Positions 1 to 11,046 of a stretch of DNA of 64,000 bases are shown here, one piece after another. The notes beneath the pieces were generated by a model. It worked only from the letters and a program-made list of their open reading frames with translations. It did not search any database and was not told the DNA's origin. The stretch comes from Closterium sp. Naga37s-1 (taxonomy: Eukaryota > Streptophyta > Zygnematophyceae > Desmidiales > Closteriaceae), in contig CANJKZ010000117.1 in assembly GCA_947471745.1 (NCBI GenBank), positions 987,001 through 1,051,000 of the forward strand. Direction: 5' to 3'. The stretch's first letter is position 1; every line of letters begins with the position of its first letter. Both the position numbers and the translations under genes were made by a program.

Positions 1-829
1 CAGACTGCGTGAGAGCCGTGTGACTTTAGAGTCGTCTCACTAGTCACCTCGCTGGTGGCAGTGGAGGATGTGGATGGCGCTATCGCAGGGCTCAAGTCCG
101 AGGGGTGCGACACGCTCATGCGGTGAGTGCCGGTGTGCGCGCATGCAGTGCAGATTGCGTAAGCGGGATTGGGCAATCAGAACGCAGTGAGTTAGTGCAA
201 ATGATTCACGCATTGTGTGCGGGATGATTCACGGATGAGGCCTATCCATCCATGCTGGGCGCGGGTCAAAGGTGACCCAACATCGATTGATAACCTTGGC
301 TTATCCAATCCAATTAGACCTGCACCTTTAGGGGTGGGGTTGGGTGTGACCCAAATCTGGGTCAGGTGTGACCCAAACCCGCCCCCCGTGTATTAAACCC
401 TAAAATCTGGGGTGCGGTGATGGAGGGCTGAATGTGTGCTAATGAATTGCGATGTCAAGGTATGCGGAGTGTGCTCGCGCCCTGAGCCGTGCTGGCTCGC
501 AATGTTGTCGTTGTGCTGGTGTGCTGCGCTTTCAATGTTGAGGGAAATCAACGGGCCGCATTACGGCCAGTAGACACGAGTGCACAGCACGCCCCCAGCA
601 CACCTTTTTCCTGTCTCTCTCCCGTTTTAAATATTCTGGCACCTCTCTTTCTCTTTCCTCCTCAGCACCCATCCCTCCCGTGCCTTACTTTCTACCTGCT
701 CCACTATGCCACGAGTGAGACTCATCTTGCTCTCATATCGTCTTGTTGCCTGGCCATGAGTCATGAAGCGCCACCAACCACCCCCCCCCCCCCCCGTGCC
801 TTATTTTCTACCTGCTCCACTATGCTACG
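1..829. repeat. Segmental copy of 27528-28368 (ARPC5 exon plus intron)
   Basis: This block matches 27528-28368 almost base for base, with a few substitutions and small indels. The right-hand copy has about 20 extra bases near 28000 and a shorter C-run near 28330. The block carries one truncated ARPC5 exon at 50-122, its GT donor, and the first 700 bases of the following intron, including the start of an intronic tandem repeat of about 110 bp. After 829 the two copies diverge at once: this one runs into Helentron coding sequence, the other continues in the ARPC5 intron. The copy probably extends left of the window. Confidence 0.9.
50..122 (+). pseudogene. ARPC5: ARPC5 internal exon, truncated copy
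   Basis: This is 73 nt encoding ALVAVEDVDGAIAGLKSEG then CDTLMR, ending at a GTGAGT splice donor. It equals the copy at 27577-27649. The peptide matches the part of the p16-Arc subunit of the Arp2/3 complex that precedes the terminal helix. The first part of the exon (DANWEVVQ) is missing and is replaced by a degenerate half palindrome. No terminal exon follows, because a Helentron fragment begins at 830. It is a relic of a second ARPC5 copy. Confidence 0.7.
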
Positions 830-840
830 GCAAAATGTTT

Positions 841-2819
841 AAGCTAGAACTGATTCAGATTGACAACGTAATTGGCACACGTGTGCGACGAGAAATGATC
901 GAGCATGTTGGTCAATATTCAGCTAAGGATATGCTGAATATTGATACACGTAGATTATTACAAAAAAAAGATACGTTGTTCAACGAGTTCAAAAGTCTTC
1001 GCATGTCGCCGCAGTACCTGGAGAATTGTAGGAAAGATTTGTTTGCAATGATACGTCAGTTAGGCCCGCCAACATTCTTTTTAATGATATCTATTGCCGA
1101 TACAAAATGGATCGACCTGCACGTTATCCTACTGGAACATAACAAAAATTCAGGAAATTTAGCTAATCTTCCAAATACCAATATAATTCCACCTTTGGAT
1201 TTTGAGACTATAGCTTTGCTCGTACGCACATACCCTGTAGTTAGCGCGCGATACTACGTCGAACGAAAGAATGCATTGTTTCGCGAGATTCTAACGAAAA
1301 AAACTGGAATTCTGGGAGGAGTTGTAGATTATTTTGCTCTCGACGAGTTCAACATCGAGGAGCCCCTCATACTCATTGCCTAATATGGAGTGAGTTTTTA
1401 GCTTGCGATGCTGCAATTCCTCTAGAAAAGATTCTTGCATTTGCCGATAAACATATATCGTGTCACGCACAAGAACTTGCTGGAGATTCACTAACAAACG
1501 ACCTATTGAAAGTGCAAACTCATAACCATACGAGAACGTGCAAAATAAAGAAGAACCGAACATCGCGTAAATGTCGTTTTGGTATACCTAAATATCCACT
1601 TCCAACTACATTGGTGTTGATGCCCTTTGGCAAAAATTGCACCGATGTGGAAAAACATAGGTCGAATACAAAGACAGTAGATGAATTCTTAAACACTCTT
1701 GGGAAAAATCACTTAATCGAAACATCCAACTTAACTTTTGCCTTATTCTTGGATACGGTCCGCCTAACATACGACGATTATATTAGTTGCCTGCGTGTAG
1801 ACCTAAAAAAACGAACACTTTTTCATGCCAGAGATGTTCGGGATTGTTACGTGAACAACTTCAACAAAATAATACTTTCTGTTTGGCGAGGTAATATGGA
1901 TATTCAATTGTGTATCGACCCATATAGTGTGGCAACGTATATTGCCGCATATATGACAAAATCAGGTAAAGGTGTAAGTAAGATTATTGAGAATGCAAAA
2001 AGATTTGCAGTTGTGCAAGGTACGGGTGTTTTACACGTTCTTCGAGACATTGAAAACTACATATTAAACACTCAAGAAATTAGTGCACAGGAAGCTATTT
2101 ATCTTATTTTGAGCCTTCCATACAAGAAAACCTCTCGTAGTTTTGTATTCATTAATACAAATCATCCACGCAGACGATTGTTATTATTGAAGACAAAGAC
2201 CGAATTAGAAGGTTTGGACCCTCAATCGAATGATATTTTTACACCATATGCTTTATTGAATCGATATGTGAATCGACCAATAGCGATGGAGGCCGTTTGT
2301 TTTGCAGATTTCTCATCTGAGTATGACGAAACAAGTGATAAAGTTCGTATAGGTCCTGATATTTCTCCCAAAAGACGATTTTATCGCAAAAGATCAAAGA
2401 GAAAGATCATTCGATACGTTAACTACCATAGTGATTTCGATAACGATAACTATATGCGTGAGCAAATACTATTGTTTGTTCCTTTTCGTCAAGAAGTTTG
2501 TGAATCGACCGAAGTTGCGCAAATCTATGCGGCAAACAATGACGTTATTTTAACAAAGAGGAATGAATATTCGATGAATGGAGACACGTGGATACGTGCA
2601 CTAGAAGATGCCATCGATGTGGATGACGACGTCGACGATCCTGATAATGAAACATCCCCGAATGAAGATGTTGACATTGGCGTCGAACTTGGGCTTGACA
2701 AATTCGTCCGATCCACTGATATTTTCCATACGGTGCTTACAAACGAGAGCGATTATCTATCGATGGAACGCATGTTGTATGCGGAGCAACGAGCAATTGC
2801 CGATCACATTGTACGTTGA
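841..2819 (+). pseudogene. Helentron Rep (HUH, two-tyrosine) nuclease region
   Basis: The first part contains LGPPTFFLMISIADTKW, the usual start of the Helitron N-terminal domain. Near 1340-1365 the bases spell RGAPHTHCLIW, the HUH motif region, but a one-base loss just before it shifts the frame, so the open frame ends at 1383. The second part (1506-2819) continues the protein and holds DIQLCIDPYSVATYI followed by AAYMTKSGKG, where the two catalytic tyrosines of the Y2 Rep class lie. It ends at a TGA directly before the helicase in the same frame. The nuclease is therefore disabled by at least a frameshift and a stop. Confidence 0.75.
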
Positions 2820-5010
2820 GTGCGTCGTTCCTTTGAATATGGGCCTTTATCGATATTCGTAAGCGGAGGTGCCGGAGTCGGAAAATCCGTTTTGATTAAA
2901 ACCGTTCACGATCGACAAATTCGTATATTCCATGCGCAAATTCGCACGAACGTTAATACGATCAAAGTGTTGAAAATAGCCCCTTCAGGAGTTGCTGCTT
3001 TCCAAATTAAAGGTTATACAATCCATAACGCTTTAATGATTCCAGTCGTGCAGAATCGTCGTATAAAAAAATTGATTTCGGACAGGTTAAATACTTTAAG
3101 ATCAAGACTTGGAGACGTTAGGGTTGTTATTGTCGACGAAATATCAATGGTTGGTAGAAACGCATTCGAATGGATTGATTTTATGTCAGACATATATGAC
3201 TTACTCTGTGTAGGCTATAGTGGAGTAGACACTAAGGGGTACAAGTTTCTAGGGTTTCATATTTGTACTCAACACTTTCCTAGTTCATTCATTCCTCATT
3301 TCTTCACATGGTATAGAGCGGGTTCCCTAGTGGGACCGTTTCTTCCTTGGGCCCACCTTCGAAAACATTTTTTTAGCCTGCCCTAGACGCGCTTCGCGTC
3401 CTGCCCTAAAATTTCGCGGCCCCTTAGTTGCCTGCCCCTTAACGGCCCCTCAGTGGCCCCTTCACGGCCCCCCCTTAGCGGTCCCCCCTTCGCGGCCCCT
3501 TCGCGGTCCCGGTCGCCACCCCTTAGCGGTCCCTCGCGGCCTCTCTTAAGGCCCTTCGCGGCCCCCCTCACGGCCCTTCGCGGCCCCTTCGCGGCCCTTC
3601 GCGGCCCCCTCACGGCCCTTCACGGCCCCTTCGCGGCCCTTCGCGGCCCCCGTCGCGGCCTCTCCGCGGCCCCTCCGCGGCTCTTCGCGGCCCCTCCGCG
3701 GCTCTTCGGGGCCCGCCGTAGCCGCCCTGCCGCCCCGTCGCTGCAGCCCCAGCAGCAGCTGCCGTCGCGCCTGCTGCCGCTGCCGCTTCCGCCACGGCCG
3801 TTCGCCGCCGCCGCTGCTGCCGGGACAGCCGCCGCCGCTGCTGTCGTCACAGCCGCCGCCGCTCCTGCCGTGACAGCTGCCGCCGGTGCTGCTGAGACAG
3901 CCGCCGCCGCCACTGCCGTGACAGCCGCCGCCGCCGTCCCGGCTCTGCCCTGCAGCCGAGTCGCGAACGCGAACGCTCTTTTTGGAGGTTTGCACATTTT
4001 TTTTGTTGGGGATTTTTTCCAACTACCTCCTGTGCGCGATATCCATTGTTTCGACGATCGTACCAATCTATCTCCACAATGTGATTTAGACATTTGGAGA
4101 CGTGTACAACTTGTTGAGCTTACGACGATCATGCGGCAAAGCGAAGAGGTCAGATTTGCCGAACTGTTAAATCGTTTACGTGAAGGGGCTCAAACTTTTA
4201 CGGACGTACAGTTGTTATATGACCGACAAGTTGATATTCCTTGGGGAGAGACAAGTTTGCAACATTTGTGTTGCACTAATAAAGCTATTCACTCGTTTAA
4301 TCACGGTGTTTTTTCATCTTCGTTGAAGGAGAAATACGCAATCCCAGCATTAGATTGCGCGTTGTTCGGGACTGGTCAATCCAGAAAGGATAAACCGATT
4401 ACCCCTGATGGGTTTGCGACAACTTCGTCACATGGGTTGTATTCGATTCTTGAGATTTTTAACGGCTCGCGTGGTCACATGGTTTGTAATGTGGATACGT
4501 CAGATGTGATTGCTAATGGCACACCTGGCGTTGCGGTTCATTTCACATTGAATGCACACAACACGGTGGAAATGATATGGATCCAATTTGACGAAGAATC
4601 TGTTGGCAGTAACATGCGTTTGAAATCCCGATCATTGTTTTCTAAGATTGTGGGAGTAAGACAATCTTGGACGCCTATACAACGAATCGAGAAAACATTT
4701 TCGGTGAATTCTCGATATGACACGAATTCTCGAATGCAGTTTCCATTGCGAACAAGTAATGCGATAAGTTTTCATCGAAGTCAAGGTGCTACTTTTGAGA
4801 GTGGAGTCATACATTCTGAATCCAAAGTCTTTTCTCAAGGAGCATACGTTGCTTTGAGTCGATTTGGCAGTCCTACTCGACCGTTTCTTCGAAGCTTTTC
4901 AGAAGCATGCATCAAAACCGATTCTCATGTAGTAGCGGAAATGCGCCGTCTACGTGAAAGACCCATAGTTTTAAATCCAATACCGATTGGTACGATCATT
5001 CAAAAATCGT
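2820..5010 (+). pseudogene. Helentron Pif1-type helicase domain
   Basis: The Walker A motif GGAGVGKS lies near 2865 and the Walker B motif VVIVDEISM near 3122-3150. The next conserved block, LFGGLHIFFVGDFFQLPPV, is at about 3978-4035, so roughly 760 bases (3205-3965) are foreign. Later motifs include CTNKAIHSFN (about 4270) and SFHRSQGATFESGV with VALSRFGS (about 4770-4870), typical of the SF1B helicases that unwind DNA in Helitron rolling-circle transposition. Apart from the insertion and the upstream TGA the frame is well preserved, which suggests the element was active fairly recently. Confidence 0.8.
3205..3965 (+). mobile_element. LTR-element fragment (5' LTR, primer site, GC-rich leader) in the Helentron helicase
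   Basis: The stretch breaks helicase homology between SDIYDLL and LFGGLHI. It starts with about 100 bases resembling the short Copia-type LTRs elsewhere in the window (GTAGGCTA...GTAGACAC..., then GGTTTCATATTTGTACTC). A degenerate initiator-tRNA primer site follows (TGGTATAGAGCGGG near 3309), then a GC-rich leader built on CCCTTCGCGG repeats (about 3410-3720). No gag, pol or second LTR is visible, so it is a broken fragment of old or moderate age. Proline- and alanine-rich open frames across it are low-complexity artefacts. Confidence 0.6.
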
Positions 5011-5019
5011 CATTGATGG

Positions 5020-6110
5020 AGTTTGCATTTCAAAATGTAAGAAGTTTTCGGGGGCATTACAGAGATGTTAATATTAGCAGTCTTGATGGACTTGATTTTA
5101 TGGTTCTATTCGAGACACACTTGGGCGAGAACGATGTGTTACCAAATCCGACGAACAACATCTTCAAGATTGTTCGTTTTGATTGTAAATCTGGTGGGAT
5201 TGTTTTATACTATCATAATCAGAAACGTACAATATGTTGAAGACTCAAAAGTCGAATTATTAACATTTACCATCAACGCTAAAGATGAAGATGTAATTAT
5301 TACGGGTTTTTATCGTAATCCAACCAATCAACGTAATCATAACATCCTTTTTGATATGATCACATCCATCATTACTAAGAGCGTGTTCCTACGGCCTGTT
5401 ATCAGGCTAACCTCTAGTCAGACTCGCACAAACCACTTACATCTCGGCTTAATACGACTTTTAATTTGAGATTTTCGCGTGGCTTGAGGAGTGCGAGTAA
5501 AAACGCTTGGATGACTGGTTTTTGTTCTGCCCTGAAATAGTTTCGGTGGATTTAGGTTTGAAATGGAACGTGTGAACATTACTCAATTGACTCGTTCCGT
5601 CATTTGTGAACAAATTTCTGGCGACTGCCGCACGCGTTGAAAAAGGAAACCACATCCGACAAAACAGAGATATGTTTGCACGTGAAATCGATATCGCGTC
5701 AGAAAGATTTGCAGCGTGATGACTCGAGATTGTTCGCCGATATGCCACGTCAGAACAATTTCCCGCGCGAATTTTTGTCGCGCGATACAGTCTTCAAAAT
5801 GCTGTTCTATAACGAAAACCTCGAGGACCTCCGAGTCTGATATCAGGTCCCGTGATAACAGGCATGTAGGAACACGCTCTAAGCATACAAACCGTAACAT
5901 TTTTTTTTTTGCGATTTCAATGTCGATATGAATGCTGGTACGCATACTAAATATCGGCGTTTTTTCAGACCCCATGGTTTCACGCAATTCATTGTTGATC
6001 CCACAACGGTAAATGGTACACTTAATGATCATATTTGGAACAACTGTTTCAAAACACATCTAAATGTATATGTTGGTGAAACATACTTTTATGACCATTT
6101 CCCTGTGTAA
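5020..6110 (+). pseudogene. Helentron endonuclease (EEP-fold) domain, split by a MITE
   Basis: The frame after the helicase reads FAFQNVRSFRGHY, then LDGLDFMVLFETHLGEND, matching the N and E motifs of apurinic-like endonucleases. An interruption near 5235 shifts the frame, and the domain continues with VIITGFYRNPTNQRNHNIL. A 501-bp MITE then splits it. On the far side come CDFNVDMNAG (degenerate GDFN motif) and RFFRPHGFTQFIVDPT, ending near NDHIWNNC and YFYDHFPV, the terminal D-H block. Order and spacing fit the endonuclease carried by Helentrons. It is inactive in its present form. Confidence 0.7.
5379..5879. mobile_element. Harbinger/Tourist-like MITE
   Basis: Inverted termini GAGCGTGTTCCTAC...GTAGGAACACGCTC bound a 501-bp unit, and the repeats continue imperfectly inward (CCTGTTATCA on both sides). 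The flanks are TAA at 5376-5378 and TAA at 5880-5882, the 3-bp duplication expected of PIF/Harbinger transposons. No transposase is visible inside, so it is non-autonomous. Removing it together with one TAA brings the two halves of the Helentron endonuclease back next to each other. Confidence 0.8.
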
Positions 6111-6306
6111 GCTGTTGTTGAATAACATCATAAAAAATTCGTCATCGCGATATTTCATCTATATCAAATTATTCATCATCATACGTGTTACATGTATGCA
6201 ACTTCACTGTATATGATACATCAATAGTTCATCATATTCATTCGTATCATATTGTACACTCTGTTCAACATCTTACTTCAATATACGTATTATTTTGTTA
6301 TTTTAC

Positions 6307-9220
6307 ATGTGCTCGACAGATCCTCTGCCATTTCCGCACGAATCAGGGGAGGTAAGTCTCTTTATACGTTATACATACTGTGTTATCACTGTGGTTATCA
6401 TGGTTCTGTATCTCATTAGTGCTATTCTCGCTTGTTAAACCTGTTTCATATGAGAAATCTGTAGAGGTAAAACTCAAATGGATTGATGCTGAGGTTCAAG
6501 CAGGACGTACCCGAAGCGATTTTCATGTGAAAATCGTGGTGATAGGCAAGAAGAATGGTTTCGGGAAGAACGTTGCGAAATTTCTACCTGGAAATGTTTA
6601 CGTTTTTTATGAGGATCTCACTGTGGCAGAGGTGGTGATGTGGCCACAATCCAGGGGGCCTGATCGATGTGATGTGGAAACTATGAATGATTTTTTTATG
6701 AGGCTTTCAATTGGGAAAGTCTATGAAGTCCATCGCACCGTCGGTTCTTGCGCACCCCCCACTTGGTAAGCTTTGTTTGGACTTTTCTATGTGATTCTAC
6801 ACGTTTTAGTTTTACAACCTATGCACTGAATACGTACAGGGTTCTGGTTGGAGGGCTTCGCACGCAACTCAACTGGACGCATCGGTGCTCACACCTGATC
6901 GAGGCAAGCGGGTCTCCTCGGCTGAACGTGAGAAACTTGCCTAGTCCCACGCTTTTGAGCTTCTATGGGGGCGAGGATAAGTCTAGGGTAAGAATTACGA
7001 CGATATCTCTTAAATGTTTCTACGTATGATTGTTGTATTGTAGTTGTCATTTACTTTTGTAATTTGTGATACGCATTTCTGCCTTCTGTTTTATCCCAAT
7101 TCATTCATGCCACATATTGTAATATGCAATCATGGTACGTCTCTCTGCATGTATTCTATGTTTTCACTTCAGTTGTACCATTCACCTCCTTTATTTCCAG
7201 ATCCCTTGCATTTCTGTCAGGTTCAAGATCTCGTCTTTCGAGCCGAACCGCGCGCTCCCAAAGTTCACGGCCGGCATCCATGATTCAACGATGAAGAGCG
7301 CTTTGATAGCGCTCGGGGGATGCCGCCATCAGGATCAACTCCAGATGTGCGAGTTATTTTGCAAATCACTTTGATGCTAGCGATGTTCCTGTCTTCATCA
7401 GCAACGTGTATCTCAAATCGGGAGTTTTCACGACGACAGTGTCTTCGGACATTGTCATTCTCGATCCTGTTCCAGCATCCGTCACAACGGATGCACCAGT
7501 CACCGAGCTACAAGACGTCGGTCTTGTGAGCTTGTAAGTTATCAAAATTTGCGCAAGTGAGTCGTTGCTAGCGAACATTAAATTCATTAGCCATTTTTTG
7601 TTTTGAATGATCAGGATGTCTCATGTGGACACATTGGTGATGGTAACAAACGAAGTGAAGATAGCAACACTTGCAACAGACCTCAGAGACCCAGTGCACG
7701 ATAGTCGAGTTGTCTGCGCTGCTGGTGCAGGAGATTCCATTTGTGGAATGCATGTTTTCACCTCCGCGGCTTCGGAGGTCCACAGGTGTCGCGACCACAA
7801 AGCGACATCAGTCCGCGCGTTTGATAACGTGACAGCGACTCTTGTTGTTCACGAGAGTGGTAAGCATCATGTCTAGCATTTATGTTTTGGTGTCTGCCAT
7901 ATTTTCCACAAATTTTAAGTATATTGGCATTGTTTTAATATAAATTTCCCTATGTTTCATTCTCATATTCGTTCACGACGCAGGCTCAGGGTTTTGAGAT
8001 TCAGCCTGAAATCGTGGGACGACTGTTCCCAAGGTTTCAGGTTTCGGCTTTCCACTCCATGACAATGGGCGAGCGGCAAGATGCATTGGACGCGCTTCGA
8101 AGCCAGTGGCATGTGAAGGTATGTGAGTTCAATTGTTAGTCTTTAATATCTTTGCTAAGATTTTTTTTTACCGTATGGCCCCGGATATAAGCGCAGGCCT
8201 ATGTTAAGCGCATGCGCTTATATCTGGAGCAATGCGCTTATGGCCGATCCTCAATTATAAGCGCACCCCTTATAAAACCCTGATTTATTATAAGCGCATG
8301 TATAAACATATTTAAAAAAAACCGAATTAAAACAGTAACGACTTCCCGTTTTGAAGCGAGTCCACATCCACTTCTAGTCTGTTTGACTCCCTCGAGGGCG
8401 GGCTCGCTCAGGAAAAGCGCAACGGCGCGAAGTTGACCTGACAGGGGGGCTCGGGAACACCTGTTGTCTGTGCGCTGCGAGCGAGCGACTGCAGGCTATT
8501 GGTCGTACACTGGGGCAAGCCTGTGCGATGCGAACGAGCGACTGCAAGCTATTGGTTCGTACACTCTGCTGGGGCGAGCATGACACATTCCTATGCGAAA
8601 GTGACGTGTCCTTGCCCTTGTGCGCAGGCAGAGAATCGCCCTCGCGCGATTCTGATTCAGAACGCTCCACACATTTCGATTTGAATGAAATTGCAAGACT
8701 CTAATGCACAGTTTGGTGCGTTTATAACATATTTATGTGTTTGTCATTATATAAGCGCATGCGCTTATAATTTTGACTCATTTATAAGCGCACCCCCCTA
8801 AAAAACACTGTTTTATTATAAGCGCAGATGCGCTTATATCCGGGGTATTACGGTACTTGTTAAATGTGCACTTCAGAATGTTTTTTTTTTTTTTTTTTTT
8901 GTTATTGAAAGCTCTCTAACTGAAGTTATTATATATGTGTCGTTCATTGTTATTGAAAGTCCACTTCCGTTCAGACGGAGCACGCGTGAGCAAGACCATC
9001 TTGGACATCTCGACGATCACGCAGTCGAGCGACGCTCCGACGAGCTTTGACACATTGAGCACACCGATTTCGTCAACACCCGCCAAAAGGAGACAAGACG
9101 TGAGCACATTTTTTATTGTGATTATCTACATGTACTCATCATAATAGTAGTTTGATTGATGTATATCAACTTTTTCTTATATTTAAACATTGCCCCCTCT
9201 TTTTTGTGCAGCAATGGTGA
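6307..9220 (+). pseudogene. Multi-exon RPA70-like gene, decayed
   Basis: A chain of exon-like blocks with GT-AG borders runs downstream of the Helentron endonuclease: 6307-6351, about 6461-6765, 6840-6987, 7201-7533, 7615-7859, 7984-8118, 8960-9099 and 9212-9220. The second block (FHVKIVVIG..., ending LSIGKVYEVHR) resembles the first DNA-binding OB fold of replication protein A large subunit. The fourth (DVPVFISNVYLKSG... then SSDIVILDP) resembles the end of the second. An extra G near 7318 shifts the frame in the fourth block, and phases do not all agree, so it looks broken. Plant Helitrons commonly carry RPA genes, so it may be Helentron cargo; that link and the RPA call are inference. Confidence 0.45.
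8171..8853. mobile_element. pogo/Tc1-like MITE in an intron of the RPA-like gene
   Basis: A 683-bp unit has inverted ends CCGTATGGCCCCGGATATAA and, read inward from the right, CCGTAATACCCCGGATATAA. TA lies on both sides (8169-8170 and 8854-8855), the signature of the Tc1/mariner superfamily. Several copies of ATAAGCGCA, some arranged as the palindrome ATAAGCGCATGCGCTTAT, crowd both subterminal regions and may be transposase-binding sites. There is no transposase. The unit lies between splice blocks ending at 8118 and starting at 8960, so it enlarged an intron. Confidence 0.8.
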
Positions 9221-10051
9221 AGCTGTGAGCGATTTGGAACAGCGGAGAAGATGCTCACATGGGTTTATAGAGTCAATTTCGATGGGTTAATTATTATACA
9301 TTTGAACAGATTATGAAAACGAGTACACATTTACGCGAGCGTGAGATCAATGAGTGTGAGAGAGATAACAAGGTATTAATATGCGACTGTCTCTTTAATT
9401 AGTGTGGGCATGCGTTGTGTTGTGTGTGTATGTGCTCTCATTCATGTTTCTATTGCATTAATAACACATGTCTGTGAGGTTTAAAAATTGGGATCAAACT
9501 ATCATTTCTGAGAAGGTTCTTTGCGCATTCAGTGAGTGTGTCCATTCGAACTAATTTTGATGGATTTGACATTTTTTTTTTTAAATCACACAGATTGTGT
9601 TGTTTCATGTGACTGTTGGATGATTCATACGCTAAGCTATTGACTCCCCCCCCCATGCTAGGCAGGGGATGCGGTAGCGTAGTGTATGGGTCAACTAACT
9701 TTCACGCATTTCAATCATCTTACGTATTCACAACATTGGTATAGTACATATAAGCATATACTATTCATACAACTATAGCATATACGTCATATTTAAGCAT
9801 TATCATTCAATATTTGGCTCACTATATCCATTGTTATGCATGCATTCCAACCTCATTTATGCACGACAGAATATTACTGCGTATGCATTACAGAATATAC
9901 AGTTGCATGTTTAGAATAACATCAAAGGGGAACTTAATTCATACATACCAAGAGTCTGGCCAACAAAGTAATTGGAAGAAATATAATAGTTCCATGTAAA
10001 TGTAAATCAATAGAGGACGAAAATTTTTTTTTTTACATAACGATCGTAATA
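9221..10051. other. AT-rich non-coding stretch
   Basis: This is AT-rich sequence downstream of the RPA-like gene. I see no credible gene, RNA or repeat structure, and the short open frames here are not supported. A C-run lies at about 9648-9655 and scattered CATA-rich words follow. Confidence 0.5.
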
Positions 10052-10089
10052 GGTTGCTTCGCAACCAAAAAAAGCTGAAGCTCTTCAGC
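10052..10089. other. Two adjacent hairpins, possible Helentron 3' terminus
   Basis: GGTTGCTTCGCAACC (10052-10066) forms a 6-bp stem with a 3-base loop. GCTGAAGCTCTTCAGC (10074-10089) forms a 7-bp stem. They mark a sharp change from AT-rich DNA to the C-rich array. Helitron-group elements end near short hairpins, so this could be the right end of a Helentron that includes the RPA-like gene. The left end is missing, so the idea cannot be tested within the window. Confidence 0.3.
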
Positions 10090-10742
10090 GCCCGCGCCCC
10101 CTGCCCCGGCCCCGGCCCCGGCCCGTGCCCGCGCCCGCGCCCCTTGCCCTGGCCCCGGCCCGCGCCCGCGCCCCCTGCCCCAACCCCAGTTCCGGCACGA
10201 GCCCGCCCCCTTTGCCACGGCCCGTGCCCGCGCCCGCGCCCGCGCCCCCTGCCCCGGATTCGGCCCCGGTCCCGACCCCGACCCCGGACCGCGCCCGCGC
10301 CCTCTGCCTCTGCCCCGGCCCCGGCCCCGGCCCCGGCCTCAACCTCAGCCCGTGCCAGCGCCCGCGCCCCCTGCCCCAGCCCCGACCCGCGTCCCTTGCC
10401 TCGGCCCCGACCCCGGCCCGGGCCCGGCCCCGGCCCGCGCCCGCTGCCCCGGCCACGGTCCCGGCCAGCGCCCGCACCCCCTGCCCCGGCCCCGGCCCTG
10501 GGCCCCGGCCCCGGCCCTGGGCCCCGTCCCCGGCCCTGGGCCCCGGCCCGCAACCTTGCACCTGGCCCCGGCCCGCGCCAGTGCACCCGGCCCCAGCCCT
10601 CGCCCCCTGGTTCGACTCCGGCCCCGGCCCTCGCCCTCCTAGTTCGACCCCGGCCCCGGCCCGTGCCCCCTGTCCCGGCACCGGCCCGCGACCCGTGCCC
10701 TGGCCCCGGCCCGCGCCCGCGCCTCCTGCCACGCCCACGGCC
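10087..10742. repeat. C-rich minisatellite (CCCCGGCCCGCGCC-type)
   Basis: About 650 bases consist almost entirely of C and G, with C strongly in excess on the plus strand. The units are short and variable, such as CCCCGGCCCCGG and CGCGCCCCCTGCC. Long open frames (P/R/A-rich on plus, G/R/A-rich on minus) exist in several frames at once and are composition artefacts. The minus strand carries many runs of four or more G and could form quadruplexes. Confidence 0.9.
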
Positions 10743-11046
10743 ACTTGTCATTGGGGGTTGGGGAAAACACAGTGAGTTGGGGGAAAATCAGGCAGTGTGT
10801 GAGGGATAAGGCAGTGGGATGGCCGAAAAAGGAAGCGTTCTAAACCGTTTTCTCTCCCCCTTCCTCCCCCCCCTCCCCGTTTTCCCGTTTTTTTGTGCTG
10901 CAGTGCGTGAGGGACGGGTTTCGCGATGCGATTTCATGAAATCTCGCATTACAAGCATGTATGCACACGTGCCTTATCCCGCGATCTGCTACGTTTGTCT
11001 AGCTTGAGAGGGTGTGGGCGACAATCGCTTCTCTTTTCAACCCTAG

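Larger units (their letters stand above)
830..6110 (+). mobile_element. Helentron-type Helitron, 5'-truncated and interrupted
   Basis: Coding pieces follow in the order Rep nuclease (841-2819), Pif1-type helicase (2820 to about 5010) and endonuclease/exonuclease/phosphatase-like domain (about 5020-6110). A C-terminal endonuclease is the mark of Helentrons (Helitron2) rather than canonical Helitrons. The left edge at 830 falls in mid-protein, so the 5' end is lost. Two later insertions split it: an LTR-element fragment (about 3205-3965) in the helicase and a MITE (5379-5879) in the endonuclease. The base composition is much more AT-rich than the flanks. The right terminus is unclear; hairpins at 10052-10089 are a candidate if the RPA-like gene belongs to the element. 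Confidence 0.8.

Noticed and set aside
3453-4022. Proline/alanine-rich frame fused to the helicase
   Set aside because: It reads the GC-rich leader repeats of an inserted LTR fragment; only the part after about 3965 is helicase.
10054-10809. Long P/R/A-rich (plus) and G/R/A-rich (minus) open frames of up to 270 aa
   Set aside because: They are open in several frames on both strands at once because the DNA is nearly pure C and G; there is no start context, splice signal or domain.
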